Assembly (NCBI GenBank): GCA_027487845.1
Contig: JAIYCV010000026.1
Span: 124,001-188,000, forward strand
Source of the DNA: Flammeovirgaceae bacterium
Lineage (GTDB): Bacteria; Bacteroidota; Bacteroidia; Cytophagales; Cyclobacteriaceae
Direction of reading: 5' to 3'
Length of the DNA: 64,000 nt
Part shown: positions 45,048-54,543 of the stretch, one piece after another
Layout: the number at the start of each line of letters is the position of its first letter
How positions within the stretch are numbered: position 1 is the stretch's first letter
The notes under the pieces: model-generated
What the model was told of the DNA's origin: nothing
The model's input: the letters and a program-made list of their open reading frames with translations, nothing else
Databases searched by the model: none
Position numbers and translations under genes: made by a program

Positions 45048-46127
45048 TCAATGATGATCGTCATGACCATGTTCCGCCACAGCCATACCAATGTACAGCG
45101 CAGAAAACAGTGTGAAAACGTATGCCTGTATACCCGCTACCAACAATTCAATCAAACTAATCAATGTAACAAAAACAGCCGAACCAAACCCAACAACCCA
45201 GCTCTGGAAAATAAAGGTTAAGCAAATCAATGCCAGCAAAACAATATGGCCTGCCGTAATAGCAACAAACAATCGAACTGTTAATGAAAATGGTTTTGTG
45301 AAAACACCGATTAGTTCAACTGGTAGTATGATAATTCTCAAAGGAAGAGGTACTCCTGGTGTCCAGAATATGTGCCCCCAATAGCTTTTGTTTCCACTAA
45401 GGTTAGTGATGAAGAAGGTAATTAAAGCTAGCACTAAGGTTACCGAGATATTTCCCGTTAGGTTACCTGCCCCGGGCAAAAGCCCCAAGAGATTTCCGAA
45501 TAATATAAAGAAAAATAAAGTTAAAAGGTAGGGAAGGTACTTTTCATATTTCGGACCGATATTAGGTTTTACAATATCGTTTTGAACAAATAAAACAATT
45601 GGCTCGATAAAAGATTGAAGCCCTTTTGGTGCCTTACCTGCTCTGCTGGTATACGATTTAGCCACTGAAATCAGTACGATAAGTAAAATGCTTGCGTTGA
45701 TTAATAGCATCAGCACATTTTTGGTGATGGAAAGATCAAGCACTTCTTTGCCCGTTTCAACGAGCAATATTTTGTTGCCGACCAATTTATATCCTTTGTA
45801 ATCTACAGGCGCGTGGTGTTCAAAGAAATTTCCAGACGAAAAGAAGTCAAGGCCTTTTTCTTCTGAATAGACAATAATAGGCAGCGGGATTACGATAGCG
45901 TCTGTAATATGCCATTGGTGATTATCTAGTACGTGTTCCAAAATTACATCGCCAATATTGGCCTCTTCGTGCCCCGAAGCGTGTTCTGAATGTAGGGTAT
46001 CTGCTGGCGCATCTATATGGGTGGTATCTTCCTCGTGCTGAGCTGATAATTTAATCGCTGAAAACAGGCTAATCGTAAAAATCAGTAGTAGAAAAAGGGC
46101 TTTTCGGGCGAGTAAAACTTTTTGCAT
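45048..46127 (-). CDS. atpB: ATP synthase a subunit with long N-terminal extension
   Basis: A 359-aa stator subunit forming the proton half-channels. The conserved arginine is in KPFSLTVRLFVAITAGHIVL. Compared with E. coli (271 aa) it has about 130 extra N-terminal residues: a cleavable-looking signal peptide, a histidine/acid-rich stretch (residues about 30-60: HEEDTT, SEHASGHEE) and a periplasmic beta-like region, a Bacteroidota feature. The C-terminus ends in EHGHDDHH, also His-rich. A TACTTTTG box 36 bp upstream suggests its own promoter after the GH30 gene. Confidence 0.95.
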   Translation of the reverse strand: MQKVLLARKALFLLLIFTISLFSAIKLSAQHEEDTTHIDAPADTLHSEHASGHEEANIGDVILEHVLDNHQWHITDAIVIPLPIIVYSEEKGLDFFSSGNFFEHHAPVDYKGYKLVGNKILLVETGKEVLDLSITKNVLMLLINASILLIVLISVAKSYTSRAGKAPKGLQSFIEPIVLFVQNDIVKPNIGPKYEKYLPYLLTLFFFILFGNLLGLLPGAGNLTGNISVTLVLALITFFITNLSGNKSYWGHIFWTPGVPLPLRIIILPVELIGVFTKPFSLTVRLFVAITAGHIVLLALICLTFIFQSWVVGFGSAVFVTLISLIELLVAGIQAYVFTLFSALYIGMAVAEHGHDDHH

Positions 46128-46162
46128 CAGAGCCTTCGATTAGGTCGTTTTAATTTTGGTTG

Positions 46163-46170
46163 CAAAAGTA
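46163..46170 (-). promoter_or_regulatory. Candidate -7 box for atpBEFHAG
   Basis: Minus-strand TACTTTTG matches TAnnTTTG, between the GH30 stop and atpB. It would let the atp structural genes be transcribed independently of the interposed glycosidase gene. Confidence 0.45.
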
Positions 46171-46240
46171 TTGATTAATCACCCAAAAAAAAATTTAACT
46201 GCTTTTTTTTGAGTCTTTTGAAAGGCAGTAAAACCGAACC

Positions 46241-47653
46241 CTATAAAGGGACTGCGATTGTTGAGACCGAGTGAGATGCCAAATTGGTTGATATAAATTT
46301 AGTTCCAATTTTTAGAGAAATGGAGGCCGGGTCGTTGGCCTCATTTAGGATGATTAGAACCGCTGTTCCCTCTGGGGTCAAAAAAGCGACATGGGGGAAA
46401 GCCACGTTTTCGGAGGACTTTATACGAACCGAACCGGGCTTCACATATTTCGAGGCATGTGCAATAATATAGTAGGAAACATTTTTTTTAACCCCTTTAT
46501 CAATTGTGATTGCTCCTAAACATTCTGTGCATCCTCCATCGGTATGCGGGCCAAAGTTGCTGTCGGATGCAAGATTCCATTCAATTACCGTCTTCGCCCA
46601 ATTTTGTGTAGCTCCAATTACCACGTTTTTTGTGTGCCAGCTTAGATCTCCCCCAAAATCGCCTTTGGCTCCAGTCCATTGCTCGGTAAAGTAGATGTTT
46701 TTGTTCGGTTGCGCCTCATGCACCTTCGAAAGGGCGCTTATCTCTCCGAGATAAAGATGAAAAGCAGATCCGTCAATAAACTGGGCAGCGTCTTTATCGC
46801 TAAGAATAGCCAGCGGGTATGCTGGATGATCTGCATTATGATCGAATACTACTACTTTGGTTTTAATGTTTGATTCACGAAATGCCGGCCCAAGAAATTG
46901 CTTCACAAAAAGCGCCTCTTCGGTCTCATTCATCAGCATACTTGGGTTATTATTTGGGTTTTCGGGCTCATTTTGGAGGGTAATGGCTTCTATTTTGATC
47001 CCCTCGCCTTCCATCGCTTTGATGTAGTTTACGAAGTAGGTGGCATAGACCTTGTAAAACTCCAGCTTCAAACTTCCTCCCTTTGAGCTATCGTTGGTTT
47101 TCATCCACGATGGTGCTGACCAAGGTATGGCCATGATTTTTAAATCAGGATTAATTGTCAAAATCTCCTTTAAAATCGGGAGGAGATTTTCCTTGTCGGG
47201 AGCAATGCTAAATTTTTCTAAACGAAGGTCTTTTTCGCCCTTTGGTAAATCCGAATACGAAAATACATGATCATCCAAATCAGACGCGCCCATGCTTATC
47301 CTTATATAACTTACACCAATTCCGTTTGCTGAAAAAAGATCCTGAAGCAAGCTATCTTTTTGGACCTTCAAGAGTCCGTTTTTTATCAACTGCGCACTTC
47401 CGCCTGTTAAAGCGAATCCAAAATCATCTATTTCTTGAAATTTTTGAGTGGTGTCTACTACAAGAACATAGGTACTACTAGCCGAATCTTCAAAAACCAA
47501 CGTGGTATCTATTTCTTTCAACAAGCTTGATTTGTCGAAGCTAGTAACCAATAGCTTGACATCGGCTTTCGCTTTTTGTTTGTTGGCTGTTCTACAGTTG
47601 CTAACACAAAAAGCAAAAATTAGAATAAGCAATTGCCCGATAAATCTTCTCAT
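46241..47653 (-). CDS. GH30 glucosylceramidase-like glycoside hydrolase lipoprotein
   Basis: A 470-aa secreted (beta/alpha)8 glycosidase. MRRFIGQLLILIFAFCVSNC ends in a plausible lipobox (Cys20). Acid/base Glu229 lies in LQNEPENPN and nucleophile Glu324 in YFTEQWTG; QEIDDFGFALTGGSA and RISMGASDLDDHVFSYSDLP match GH30 subgroup 1-type enzymes, which cleave beta-glucosides such as glucosylceramide or beta-1,6-glucans. C-terminal beta domain ends SVSTIAVPL. It is unrelated to energy metabolism yet sits, same strand, between the AtpI-like gene and atpB, so it looks inserted into an atp operon. Confidence 0.9.
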   Translation of the reverse strand: MRRFIGQLLILIFAFCVSNCRTANKQKAKADVKLLVTSFDKSSLLKEIDTTLVFEDSASSTYVLVVDTTQKFQEIDDFGFALTGGSAQLIKNGLLKVQKDSLLQDLFSANGIGVSYIRISMGASDLDDHVFSYSDLPKGEKDLRLEKFSIAPDKENLLPILKEILTINPDLKIMAIPWSAPSWMKTNDSSKGGSLKLEFYKVYATYFVNYIKAMEGEGIKIEAITLQNEPENPNNNPSMLMNETEEALFVKQFLGPAFRESNIKTKVVVFDHNADHPAYPLAILSDKDAAQFIDGSAFHLYLGEISALSKVHEAQPNKNIYFTEQWTGAKGDFGGDLSWHTKNVVIGATQNWAKTVIEWNLASDSNFGPHTDGGCTECLGAITIDKGVKKNVSYYIIAHASKYVKPGSVRIKSSENVAFPHVAFLTPEGTAVLIILNEANDPASISLKIGTKFISTNLASHSVSTIAVPL

Positions 47654-47709
47654 GCTTTAGTAATTGTTTTTTGTTGTTCTATAGTGATAGCGAAGTTGAT
47701 TATGCAATT

Positions 47710-48084
47710 TCATCCGTTGGTTTTAGGAGTCTTGTTGATTTTCTTAAATAAGAAAAATACTTCTAGGCTCGTAAAAAGCAAGTAACTAATTATACACACC
47801 AACGCATTCTCAACGGCCATTTGCGCATCCATAAAGAGAATGAAGGCAATTAAAATGCCTCCGAACAAGATCTTGAGTACGATGGTAAGCAGGTAAGTTT
47901 GAGTAAAATTCGGACGAGGAGTTTTATCTAACTTGAAAAAAACAAAGCCCGTGAAAAAAGTTAAGATGGCAATAATCTCCCAACCAAATGTGGGTCGCAA
48001 AAACCAATTTTTACTCACTCCCAATTCAATTGTAACACCTATTGAAGCTGCCAACAGGATAACAGCAAAATAAAATCTTTGCAT
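47710..48084 (-). CDS. AtpI-like small membrane protein
   Basis: A 124-aa protein with four hydrophobic helices (about 5-22, 35-52, 62-84, 92-112). Position directly after atpZ and ahead of the atp genes, and the four-helix layout, match ATP synthase subunit I, which helps assemble the c-ring or carry Mg2+. Sequence signatures are weak. The GH30 gene separates it from atpB. Confidence 0.6.
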   Translation of the reverse strand: MQRFYFAVILLAASIGVTIELGVSKNWFLRPTFGWEIIAILTFFTGFVFFKLDKTPRPNFTQTYLLTIVLKILFGGILIAFILFMDAQMAVENALVCIISYLLFTSLEVFFLFKKINKTPKTNG

Positions 48085-48088
48085 TACA

Positions 48089-48262
48089 TTAAGATTTTAA
48101 GTCTTTGTAAAGTTTGTACATCATCGCAAAAAAGGAGAGAAACAGAAAGGAGATGAAAAAAAGTGGAAATTCTAAATTTAAAAATTGATCAAGCTCCCGG
48201 CCCACCCAAGTAGATAGGCCTAACACTACTAAAAATTGAAACCCGAGGCTGCTATATTTCAA
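48089..48262 (-). CDS. atpZ: AtpZ-like small membrane protein, TTG start
   Basis: A 57-aa gene read here from a TTG start at 48262, 8 bp after the bactofilin stop, to TAA at 48089, 4 bp before the AtpI-like gene. Two helices: SSLGFQFLVVLGLSTWVGRE and PLFFISFLFLSFFAMMYKLY. The order GxxF... GxxLDxxL... P... YKxxKD follows AtpZ (F0F1-ATPase subunit, DUF-type), a helper found before atpI in many bacteria. Position, size and motif agree, so the unusual start codon is accepted. Confidence 0.75.
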   Translation of the reverse strand: MKYSSLGFQFLVVLGLSTWVGRELDQFLNLEFPLFFISFLFLSFFAMMYKLYKDLKS

Positions 48263-48270
48263 CTACTAAT

Positions 48271-48699
48271 TTAAAGCGCCTTTACTTCTTCTTGGCGCAA
48301 GCTTCTCGTTCCGTTTTCAGTTAACTTAAAGTCTTTAATAGTAGCCCCCATCTTGCAAGTCCCGTTGAAAACCGCCCCTGATTCAACCACTAGTTTACCA
48401 GTAGTAATATCACCGTTAATCACAGCGGTGGCCTTTAATACCAGCACTTCGGCTATTTCTAATTTTCCTTTCACATGCCCCTCAATATCTGCATTCTGAG
48501 AAAATAAATTGCCTTCAATTTGACTGCTGTTCCCTAATGCCACTTTGGATTTCGATCGGATATTGCCGATCACTTTCCCCTCTATCCTTAGATTCCCGAA
48601 GGTCTCAATATTTCCCTCCAAAATAGTTCCCTTCCCAATAACGTTGCTCGAGTTACTAATTTCGTCAGCAGCGCGTTTCTGTTCTTTTGATGATAGCAT
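48271..48699 (-). CDS. Bactofilin-family cytoskeletal protein
   Basis: A 142-aa protein whose central part (about 20-115) is a right-handed beta-helix built of hexapeptide-like turns (GNIETFGNLRIEGKVIGNIR, SKSKVALGNSSQIEGNLFSQ). Bactofilins polymerise without nucleotide and scaffold envelope enzymes. The upstream M23 peptidase gene, 9 bp away, is the usual partner, and together they may shape the cell wall locally. Confidence 0.92.
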   Translation of the reverse strand: MLSSKEQKRAADEISNSSNVIGKGTILEGNIETFGNLRIEGKVIGNIRSKSKVALGNSSQIEGNLFSQNADIEGHVKGKLEIAEVLVLKATAVINGDITTGKLVVESGAVFNGTCKMGATIKDFKLTENGTRSLRQEEVKAL

Positions 48700-48708
48700 G
48701 TTTTTAAA

Positions 48709-49566
48709 TTAAAAGGTTACAAATTCTTCGGGATTCAACGAGTTGCCATTATACCACAGTTCAAAATGCAAATGAGGTCCATCTGTCATCTCTCCGCTAT
48801 TGCCAACGATTGCAACGATATCTCCCGCATTTACAAAATTACCAACTTTTTTCAAGAGTCCAGCATTGTGCTTGTAGACCGAAATGAGATTCCCTGCGTG
48901 TTGAAGGGCTATTATGTACCCTGAATCCTGTGTCCACGAGGCTATTATTACAGTGCCATCAGCAATACATTTCACTGGCTCATTCGCTTTGGCAACAATG
49001 TCGATGCCATAATGGCCTTTCTTTAAATTATATTTGTCGGAAACAAAACCAGTTATTGGAGTAAAGAAAAAGGTCTGTTCTAAATCGCGATTACCCTTTA
49101 TGGAAACGGAAAGATCGGATTGTTCAAATTCTTTTTTGAAGGCCGAGTCAGTGGCGGCTAATGTAATTTTTCTGGCAGAGGCTAACGGCTTTTCAACTCC
49201 TTCAAAGCTCTTCGCAGGATCTGAAAAATCGCTTGTAGTATCCCCGCTTAAAATACGCTGGAAATTCAAGATAAATTTATCTTTCCGATCAACCTCAACG
49301 GCAAGTGAATCCACCTTTAGCGCTAAACTTAGGAGTTTCTTGTTTTGCTCCATCTGCTCATGTTTTGGGTCAAACCATTTTGCCAGCAGCGTTTTTGAAA
49401 GGAACAGGCTGGAGGAAAAAACAATAATAAAGGAAGTAACAAGTATAATTAACACCTTCGCATAGGTAAAGCCAATTGTTGATTTTTCGGCTAGATTTTC
49501 GTCATTGCGGATTACCAGCTGATATTTGGTAGTAAGTCTTTCGGAAAGTGTTTTCTTTTGTTTCAT
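48709..49566 (-). CDS. M23 family metallopeptidase (LytM-like)
   Basis: A 285-aa peptidoglycan endopeptidase or activator, anchored by one N-terminal transmembrane helix (about 30-58) with a short coiled coil after it. The LytM domain is at about 185-285: zinc ligands in HYGIDIVA (His, Asp) and PHLHFELW (second His), plus the catalytic-helper histidine in LISVYKHNAG. Signature GNSGEMTDGPHLHFELW is complete. First gene of a run with bactofilin and the atp genes; a TATTTTTG box is 11 bp upstream. Confidence 0.93.
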   Translation of the reverse strand: MKQKKTLSERLTTKYQLVIRNDENLAEKSTIGFTYAKVLIILVTSFIIVFSSSLFLSKTLLAKWFDPKHEQMEQNKKLLSLALKVDSLAVEVDRKDKFILNFQRILSGDTTSDFSDPAKSFEGVEKPLASARKITLAATDSAFKKEFEQSDLSVSIKGNRDLEQTFFFTPITGFVSDKYNLKKGHYGIDIVAKANEPVKCIADGTVIIASWTQDSGYIIALQHAGNLISVYKHNAGLLKKVGNFVNAGDIVAIVGNSGEMTDGPHLHFELWYNGNSLNPEEFVTF

Positions 49567-49576
49567 TCAAGTTTGG

Positions 49577-49584
49577 CAAAAATA
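49577..49584 (-). promoter_or_regulatory. Candidate -7 box of the M23-bactofilin-atp run
   Basis: Minus-strand TATTTTTG, matching TAnnTTTG, ends 10 bp before the ATG at 49566. It diverges from the sprE-side box 39 bp away in an 86-bp region. Confidence 0.4.
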
Positions 49585-49622
49585 GATATTCTAGGTCATT
49601 ATAATATTGCCCGACTGTTTTT

Positions 49623-49630
49623 TACGTTTG
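49623..49630 (+). promoter_or_regulatory. Candidate -7 box of the sprE-like gene
   Basis: TACGTTTG matches TAnnTTTG, 22 bp before the TTG start at 49653. The only near TTG (49607-49609) gives a 13-bp spacer, shorter than usual. Confidence 0.4.
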
Positions 49631-49652
49631 TAGTTCAAATTATACCGCCAAG

Positions 49653-52241
49653 TTGCAAATACGCAGTCATTTTCTTCTGTTCATCGCTGGTTTAGTTTCT
49701 CTGCTGCTTTGGTCTGGGTGCTCGTCAAACCAAAATACAGTTACAGCCGACATTTGGCACAACATGAATGCCCATTACAACGGCTTTTATTATGCTAGAG
49801 AAAAAGCGCAAGAGGTAAACAAGCTCATCCTTAAAAGTTTGGATGATGACCCTAGTGAAATACTAAGGCTGTTTCCTAAACTAGACACGGTGCTTGCTAA
49901 AATCTACGCCAAGGATACGGAAGAGATTGTAAAGATGGCTTCTCTATCCATCCAGCGCCATCCAAACAGTCAATGGGTAGATAATAATTATGTTCAGGTA
50001 GGCTTGGCACGTCTCTACGCGTGCGACTGGCAAAATGCAATCCAAACTTTTAAATTCGTAAACACCAAGAGCAAAGATGCCAATGTGAGGCATGAGGCAC
50101 TCATCTACCTTATCAGAACTTTTATTGAACAACAAGACTTCGAAAGGGCCGAAGAGGTATTCAATTTTTTGGAGAAGGAAAAACTTTCGAAAAAAAACCA
50201 AAAGAATCTGTATTTAGAAAAAGCCTATTTCTACCAGCTAAAAAATGATTATGACAAAATGGTGCGTAACCTTTCAAAGGCCGACTCGCTTCTACTGAGG
50301 AAAGACAGAAAAGGCCGCATATACTTTATTGTTGGTCAGGTCTATCAGAAACTGGGCTTCGGGGCAGAAGCTTACAATTATTATAAAAAATGCTTGCTCA
50401 CCAATCCGGAATATGAAATTGATTTTTATGCTCGTTTAAACATGGCGCAAGTAGCTAACCTAAACAATAAGAAGAACATTAAAACCATTCGAAAGCAATT
50501 CACAAAGCTTTTGGCCGACACAAAAAACCAAGAGTTTAAAGACAAGATCTATTACGAAATGGGGGAGTTTGAAAGAAAACAGGGTAACGTGAATGAAGCC
50601 ATAGAAAACTACAAACTTTGCGCACACGCTGGTAAGATAAAACGAATTCAGGGCAGTGCTTTTTTGCGAACAGGTCAATTGTATTTCGATTCGCTAAAGA
50701 AATACGGTTTAGCAAAAGCTTACTATGATAGCGCCATAAGTTCTTTACCAAAAGATTTCGAAAATTACGCCTCCATAAAAAGACGGCAAGAAGTGCTTGG
50801 CGATTTTGTAAAGTATACTGAAACGATTGTTCTTCAAGATAGCCTGTTGCGAATGGCCGCTATGGATTCGAGCGAATTAAAAAACCAATTGGATTCGATT
50901 TTTGCTAACAAGAAGAAACTAGAGGAAGGGCGCAGAAAGAAAAAAAAGAAGGTGGAACAGAATGCCAGCAATTCAAACCCGCAAAGCAGCAATCCTTTCT
51001 TCAATAGTGACGACAGCAATACTTCTGAATGGTATTTTGGCAATTCGTCTGCCGTAGCCCTTGGTCAGACTGAATTTGAGCGTGTGTGGGGTGCTATTGC
51101 GTTAGAAGACAATTGGAGAAGATCAAGCAAAGCAGCCATTATTAACGCCTCCACCGAAAAGCCAAATTCACCCAGCGAAAACGAGAAAAAGGTTGGCTTA
51201 GAAAAAGAGGAAGTTGCTTTAAAGGAAGAAAAACCTGTTGATGAGGCCGCGAAAATTTTAGCGCAACTTCCTAGAAGCGACAAACAAAAGCAGGAAGCAC
51301 TTTCCAAAATTGAAGAAGCGTATTTCGGGTTGGGCGATTTATACTACCTACAATTGCAGGAAAAAGAGAACGCGGCCATTAGCTATGAAAAGCTTATTGA
51401 GCGATTTCCCGAATCAGTCCATGAGCCCGAGGTGTTGTATAAATTGTATTTGATCTATAAAGAAAAAGGAGATCAAAAAGCAGGAAATTTTTCTCAGCTG
51501 TTAAAAGATCAGCACCCAAATTCTACCTACACGCGCATTCTCATTAACCCCGATTATTTAAAAGAAACAAGCGTTGCTGCCGAAAAGCAGAAATTGATTT
51601 ACAAAGAAGCTTACGCTGCTTTTCAAGCTGGAAACTTGAGGTTGTCGCAAGAGAAAATCATGTTGGCACGCGAAGTGGGCGAAACCACGTTTTCGCAACA
51701 ATTGGAGCTTCTTCAAATCTTGATTACCGGTAAAACAGAGGAGATAACAAAATATCAATTTGAGCTGGGTGAGTTTGTTAAAAAATACCCTGATGGCAGC
51801 TTAAAACCCTATGCCGATCAACTGCTTGCCGCTTCCATCGAATTTCAAAAGAAGCTTGAAAAAGCCAAAGGCATCCGTTACGTGAAAGCCCCCAACGATC
51901 CGCATTACTTCTCAGTGCTTTATAAAACAGCCGATAAAATCGCTGACAAGGTTTCAGCCGCTGTGGAATTGTTCAATAAAGGCCAAAAATTGATTACCAC
52001 TAGCTTAAATTTCACTGACGAGCTCTCTGTAACTTTTGTTACCGGGTTCGATAACCAGCAAGCAGCGCAGGAGTATTTGGATAGATTCAAAAACCGATTA
52101 GCCAATCTCAAACCTTTTTCAGACCATAATTTCAATAACTTTGTAATCACAAAAAATAATTTCGACCTGTTTTACCGAACCAAAGCACTGGATGAGTACC
52201 TCGCCTTCTTTGATAGAAACTACAAAAAAGAAAATCAATAA
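49653..52241 (+). CDS. SprE/PorW-like T9SS TPR lipoprotein
   Basis: An 862-aa outer-membrane-associated lipoprotein with a TTG start; lipobox LLLWSGC puts lipidation at Cys23. TPR-like helical repeats cover about 60-420 and 550-680 (YFIVGQVYQKLGFGAEAYNY, IYYEMGEFERKQGNVNEAIE). Between them lies a lysine-rich, low-complexity linker (about 425-540). The N-terminal WHNMNAHYNGFYYAREK element and the length match SprE of Flavobacterium and PorW of Porphyromonas, needed for T9SS secretion and gliding. It overlaps the PBP1A gene by 50 bp. Homology not tested by search. Confidence 0.8.
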   Translation: MQIRSHFLLFIAGLVSLLLWSGCSSNQNTVTADIWHNMNAHYNGFYYAREKAQEVNKLILKSLDDDPSEILRLFPKLDTVLAKIYAKDTEEIVKMASLSIQRHPNSQWVDNNYVQVGLARLYACDWQNAIQTFKFVNTKSKDANVRHEALIYLIRTFIEQQDFERAEEVFNFLEKEKLSKKNQKNLYLEKAYFYQLKNDYDKMVRNLSKADSLLLRKDRKGRIYFIVGQVYQKLGFGAEAYNYYKKCLLTNPEYEIDFYARLNMAQVANLNNKKNIKTIRKQFTKLLADTKNQEFKDKIYYEMGEFERKQGNVNEAIENYKLCAHAGKIKRIQGSAFLRTGQLYFDSLKKYGLAKAYYDSAISSLPKDFENYASIKRRQEVLGDFVKYTETIVLQDSLLRMAAMDSSELKNQLDSIFANKKKLEEGRRKKKKKVEQNASNSNPQSSNPFFNSDDSNTSEWYFGNSSAVALGQTEFERVWGAIALEDNWRRSSKAAIINASTEKPNSPSENEKKVGLEKEEVALKEEKPVDEAAKILAQLPRSDKQKQEALSKIEEAYFGLGDLYYLQLQEKENAAISYEKLIERFPESVHEPEVLYKLYLIYKEKGDQKAGNFSQLLKDQHPNSTYTRILINPDYLKETSVAAEKQKLIYKEAYAAFQAGNLRLSQEKIMLAREVGETTFSQQLELLQILITGKTEEITKYQFELGEFVKKYPDGSLKPYADQLLAASIEFQKKLEKAKGIRYVKAPNDPHYFSVLYKTADKIADKVSAAVELFNKGQKLITTSLNFTDELSVTFVTGFDNQQAAQEYLDRFKNRLANLKPFSDHNFNNFVITKNNFDLFYRTKALDEYLAFFDRNYKKENQ

Positions 52242-54528
52242 CCTGCTACAAAGCAAAAAGCCGTGGGTAAATCGCGCCATAAAGTATGTGTGGGTTTTAT
52301 TGATTGCTTTCATACTTGGGCTACCATTATACATTTTTACTGTAAGCATTGATTTATTCGGGCTTTTCGGGCCAATGCCAAATACAAAAGACATCGAAAA
52401 CCCCACCAATGACCTAGCTTCTGAGCTGATTTCTGCCGATGGAGTTTCGCTTGGTAGCTATGCACGATTTAACCGTTCACAAGTAGCGTTCAATGAGCTA
52501 TCTGAAGAGTTAAGAAATACCCTGGTCATTTCTGAGGACATCCGCTTTTACAACCATAGCGGTTTAGATCTAAAAGCATACCTGCGGGCGATGAAAGGAT
52601 TGCTAACTTTTAACCCTGCCGGTGGTGGCAGTACCATCACTCAGCAACTAGCCAAAAATCTTTTTACTCAAGCCGAAGACCGAAGCCTTGACGGTGCTAT
52701 TGCCAAACTGGGTAAATATCCAAGAAGACTAGTTCAAAAGACCAAAGAATGGATTATCTCTGTGAACCTAGAAGAGAATTTTACAAAAGAAGAGATTTTA
52801 GCAATGTATTTGAATACCTCTAACTTTAGCAGCAATGCGTTTGGTATAAAAGTGGCCGCCAAAACCTATTTTAACAAACTGCCAAGCGAGCTAAATCTGC
52901 AAGAATCGGCCATTTTAGTCGGTATGTTACAGGCACCTTCGTTTTATAATCCAAACAGAAATCCGAAAAACGCCCTTAAGAAAAGAAATGAAGTATTGTA
53001 CAAAGTGTATAAAGAAGGGTATAAAATTAAAACTCGGGCGCAATTCGATTCCATAAAAGCGTTGCCCATTAAACTGGACTATAAAGTACAAAACCAGAAC
53101 CAAGGATTGGCCACGTATTTTAGAACTATGGCCAGCAAGCACTTAATGGATTGGTGCAAAGAAAAAGGTATTGACCTGTGGAATTCAGGTTTGAAAATTT
53201 ACACCACCATTGACAGTAGAATGCAGCGCTATGCGGAAGAAGCAGTGACTGAAAAAATGAGCTCCTTACAAGTTCAGTTTGATAGGGAATGGAAAGCACG
53301 AAAACGTAACCCTTGGGTAGATGAAAATTGGGGTGAGATAAAAGACTTTTTGCAAAAACGAATCAAAAAAACAGACGCTTATGAAATTTATTCTGAGCGA
53401 TATGGTGAGAATTCCGATTCCTTAAAGATTATGCTCAACAAGAAAAAAGCCATGACCATCTTTACCTGGAAAGGCGAGCGCGACACCTTGTTTAGCAGTA
53501 TGGACTCGCTGAATTATTACGAACGATTCTTACAAACAGGCATGTTGAGCATTGATCCAAACACGGGGTTTATTAAAGCTTGGGTGGGTGGCATTAACCA
53601 TAAGTATTTTAAGTACGACCACGTTAAGCAGGGCACACGGCAGCCTGGTTCTACATTCAAAGCATTTGTTTATGGGCTTGCCATCGAGTCGGGCTACTCA
53701 CCTTGTTTAACGTTAAAAGATATTTCGCCCACATTTAAACTTCCAGAAGGCGGAACCTATACGCCAAAAAACTCAGAGCCGCCCTGGAACGGAACCGGTG
53801 AGGAAATGACGATCCGACAAGCCATGGCTCGATCGGTTAATTCAATTACTGCTCAGTTAGTCCAGCAATTAGGCCCTCAAAATGTGGTTGATTTCGCGCA
53901 CAACATGGGCATAAAGAGTTATCTAAATCCGGTGCCCTCCATTTGCCTGGGTGTTAGTGATGTTTCGCTGTATGAAATGGTGAGTGCGTATAGCACGTTT
54001 GTAAACGGTGGCGTTCAAATCGAACCCATCTTCATTACTCGCATCGAGGATAAAAACGGCAACGTAATCGAAAACTTTATCCCTAAAACAAAAGAAGTAA
54101 TTAACGACCAAACTGCTTATAAAATGGTATACATGTTACGCGGTGGTGTGGAAGAGCAAGGAGGAAGTTCTAATGGTTTACCGGGCGATCTTCGGGTGGG
54201 CAACGAAATTGGAGGAAAAACAGGAACTACCGATGACGCTTCTGACGGCTGGTACATGGGTATTACCCGCGATCTGGTATCGGGTGTTTGGGTAGGTGGC
54301 GATGAGCGAGCCATTCATTTCCCGTCATGGGGCTTTGGTCAAGGCGCAAAAACGGCAAGGCCAATTTGGTCTACCTATATGCAAAAAGTATATGCCGATA
54401 CCGCCACAGGTATAAAAAAAGGTTATTTCAAAAAACCCGCAAGTGGACTCGATCTATCATTTGATTGCCACAGAGACGTACCCGATTCGGTACAAGTGGA
54501 CGATGTTCCATTCGACATAAAAAATTGA
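52192..54528 (+). CDS. Bifunctional penicillin-binding protein 1A
   Basis: A 778-aa class A PBP: glycosyltransferase plus transpeptidase building peptidoglycan in the periplasm. One membrane helix at about 29-50. GT51 catalytic Glu115 in ISEDIRFYNHSGLD and TITQQLAKNL are intact. In the transpeptidase domain, S487 lies in GSTFKAF, the SxN motif is S548-V-N and KTGT starts at Lys676. ATG 52192 overlaps the end of the sprE-like gene by 50 bp. Followed 15 bp later by uvrC, all in one transcription unit. Confidence 0.96.
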   Translation: MSTSPSLIETTKKKINNLLQSKKPWVNRAIKYVWVLLIAFILGLPLYIFTVSIDLFGLFGPMPNTKDIENPTNDLASELISADGVSLGSYARFNRSQVAFNELSEELRNTLVISEDIRFYNHSGLDLKAYLRAMKGLLTFNPAGGGSTITQQLAKNLFTQAEDRSLDGAIAKLGKYPRRLVQKTKEWIISVNLEENFTKEEILAMYLNTSNFSSNAFGIKVAAKTYFNKLPSELNLQESAILVGMLQAPSFYNPNRNPKNALKKRNEVLYKVYKEGYKIKTRAQFDSIKALPIKLDYKVQNQNQGLATYFRTMASKHLMDWCKEKGIDLWNSGLKIYTTIDSRMQRYAEEAVTEKMSSLQVQFDREWKARKRNPWVDENWGEIKDFLQKRIKKTDAYEIYSERYGENSDSLKIMLNKKKAMTIFTWKGERDTLFSSMDSLNYYERFLQTGMLSIDPNTGFIKAWVGGINHKYFKYDHVKQGTRQPGSTFKAFVYGLAIESGYSPCLTLKDISPTFKLPEGGTYTPKNSEPPWNGTGEEMTIRQAMARSVNSITAQLVQQLGPQNVVDFAHNMGIKSYLNPVPSICLGVSDVSLYEMVSAYSTFVNGGVQIEPIFITRIEDKNGNVIENFIPKTKEVINDQTAYKMVYMLRGGVEEQGGSSNGLPGDLRVGNEIGGKTGTTDDASDGWYMGITRDLVSGVWVGGDERAIHFPSWGFGQGAKTARPIWSTYMQKVYADTATGIKKGYFKKPASGLDLSFDCHRDVPDSVQVDDVPFDIKN

Positions 54529-54543
54529 TGGCTTGTCGCTAAG

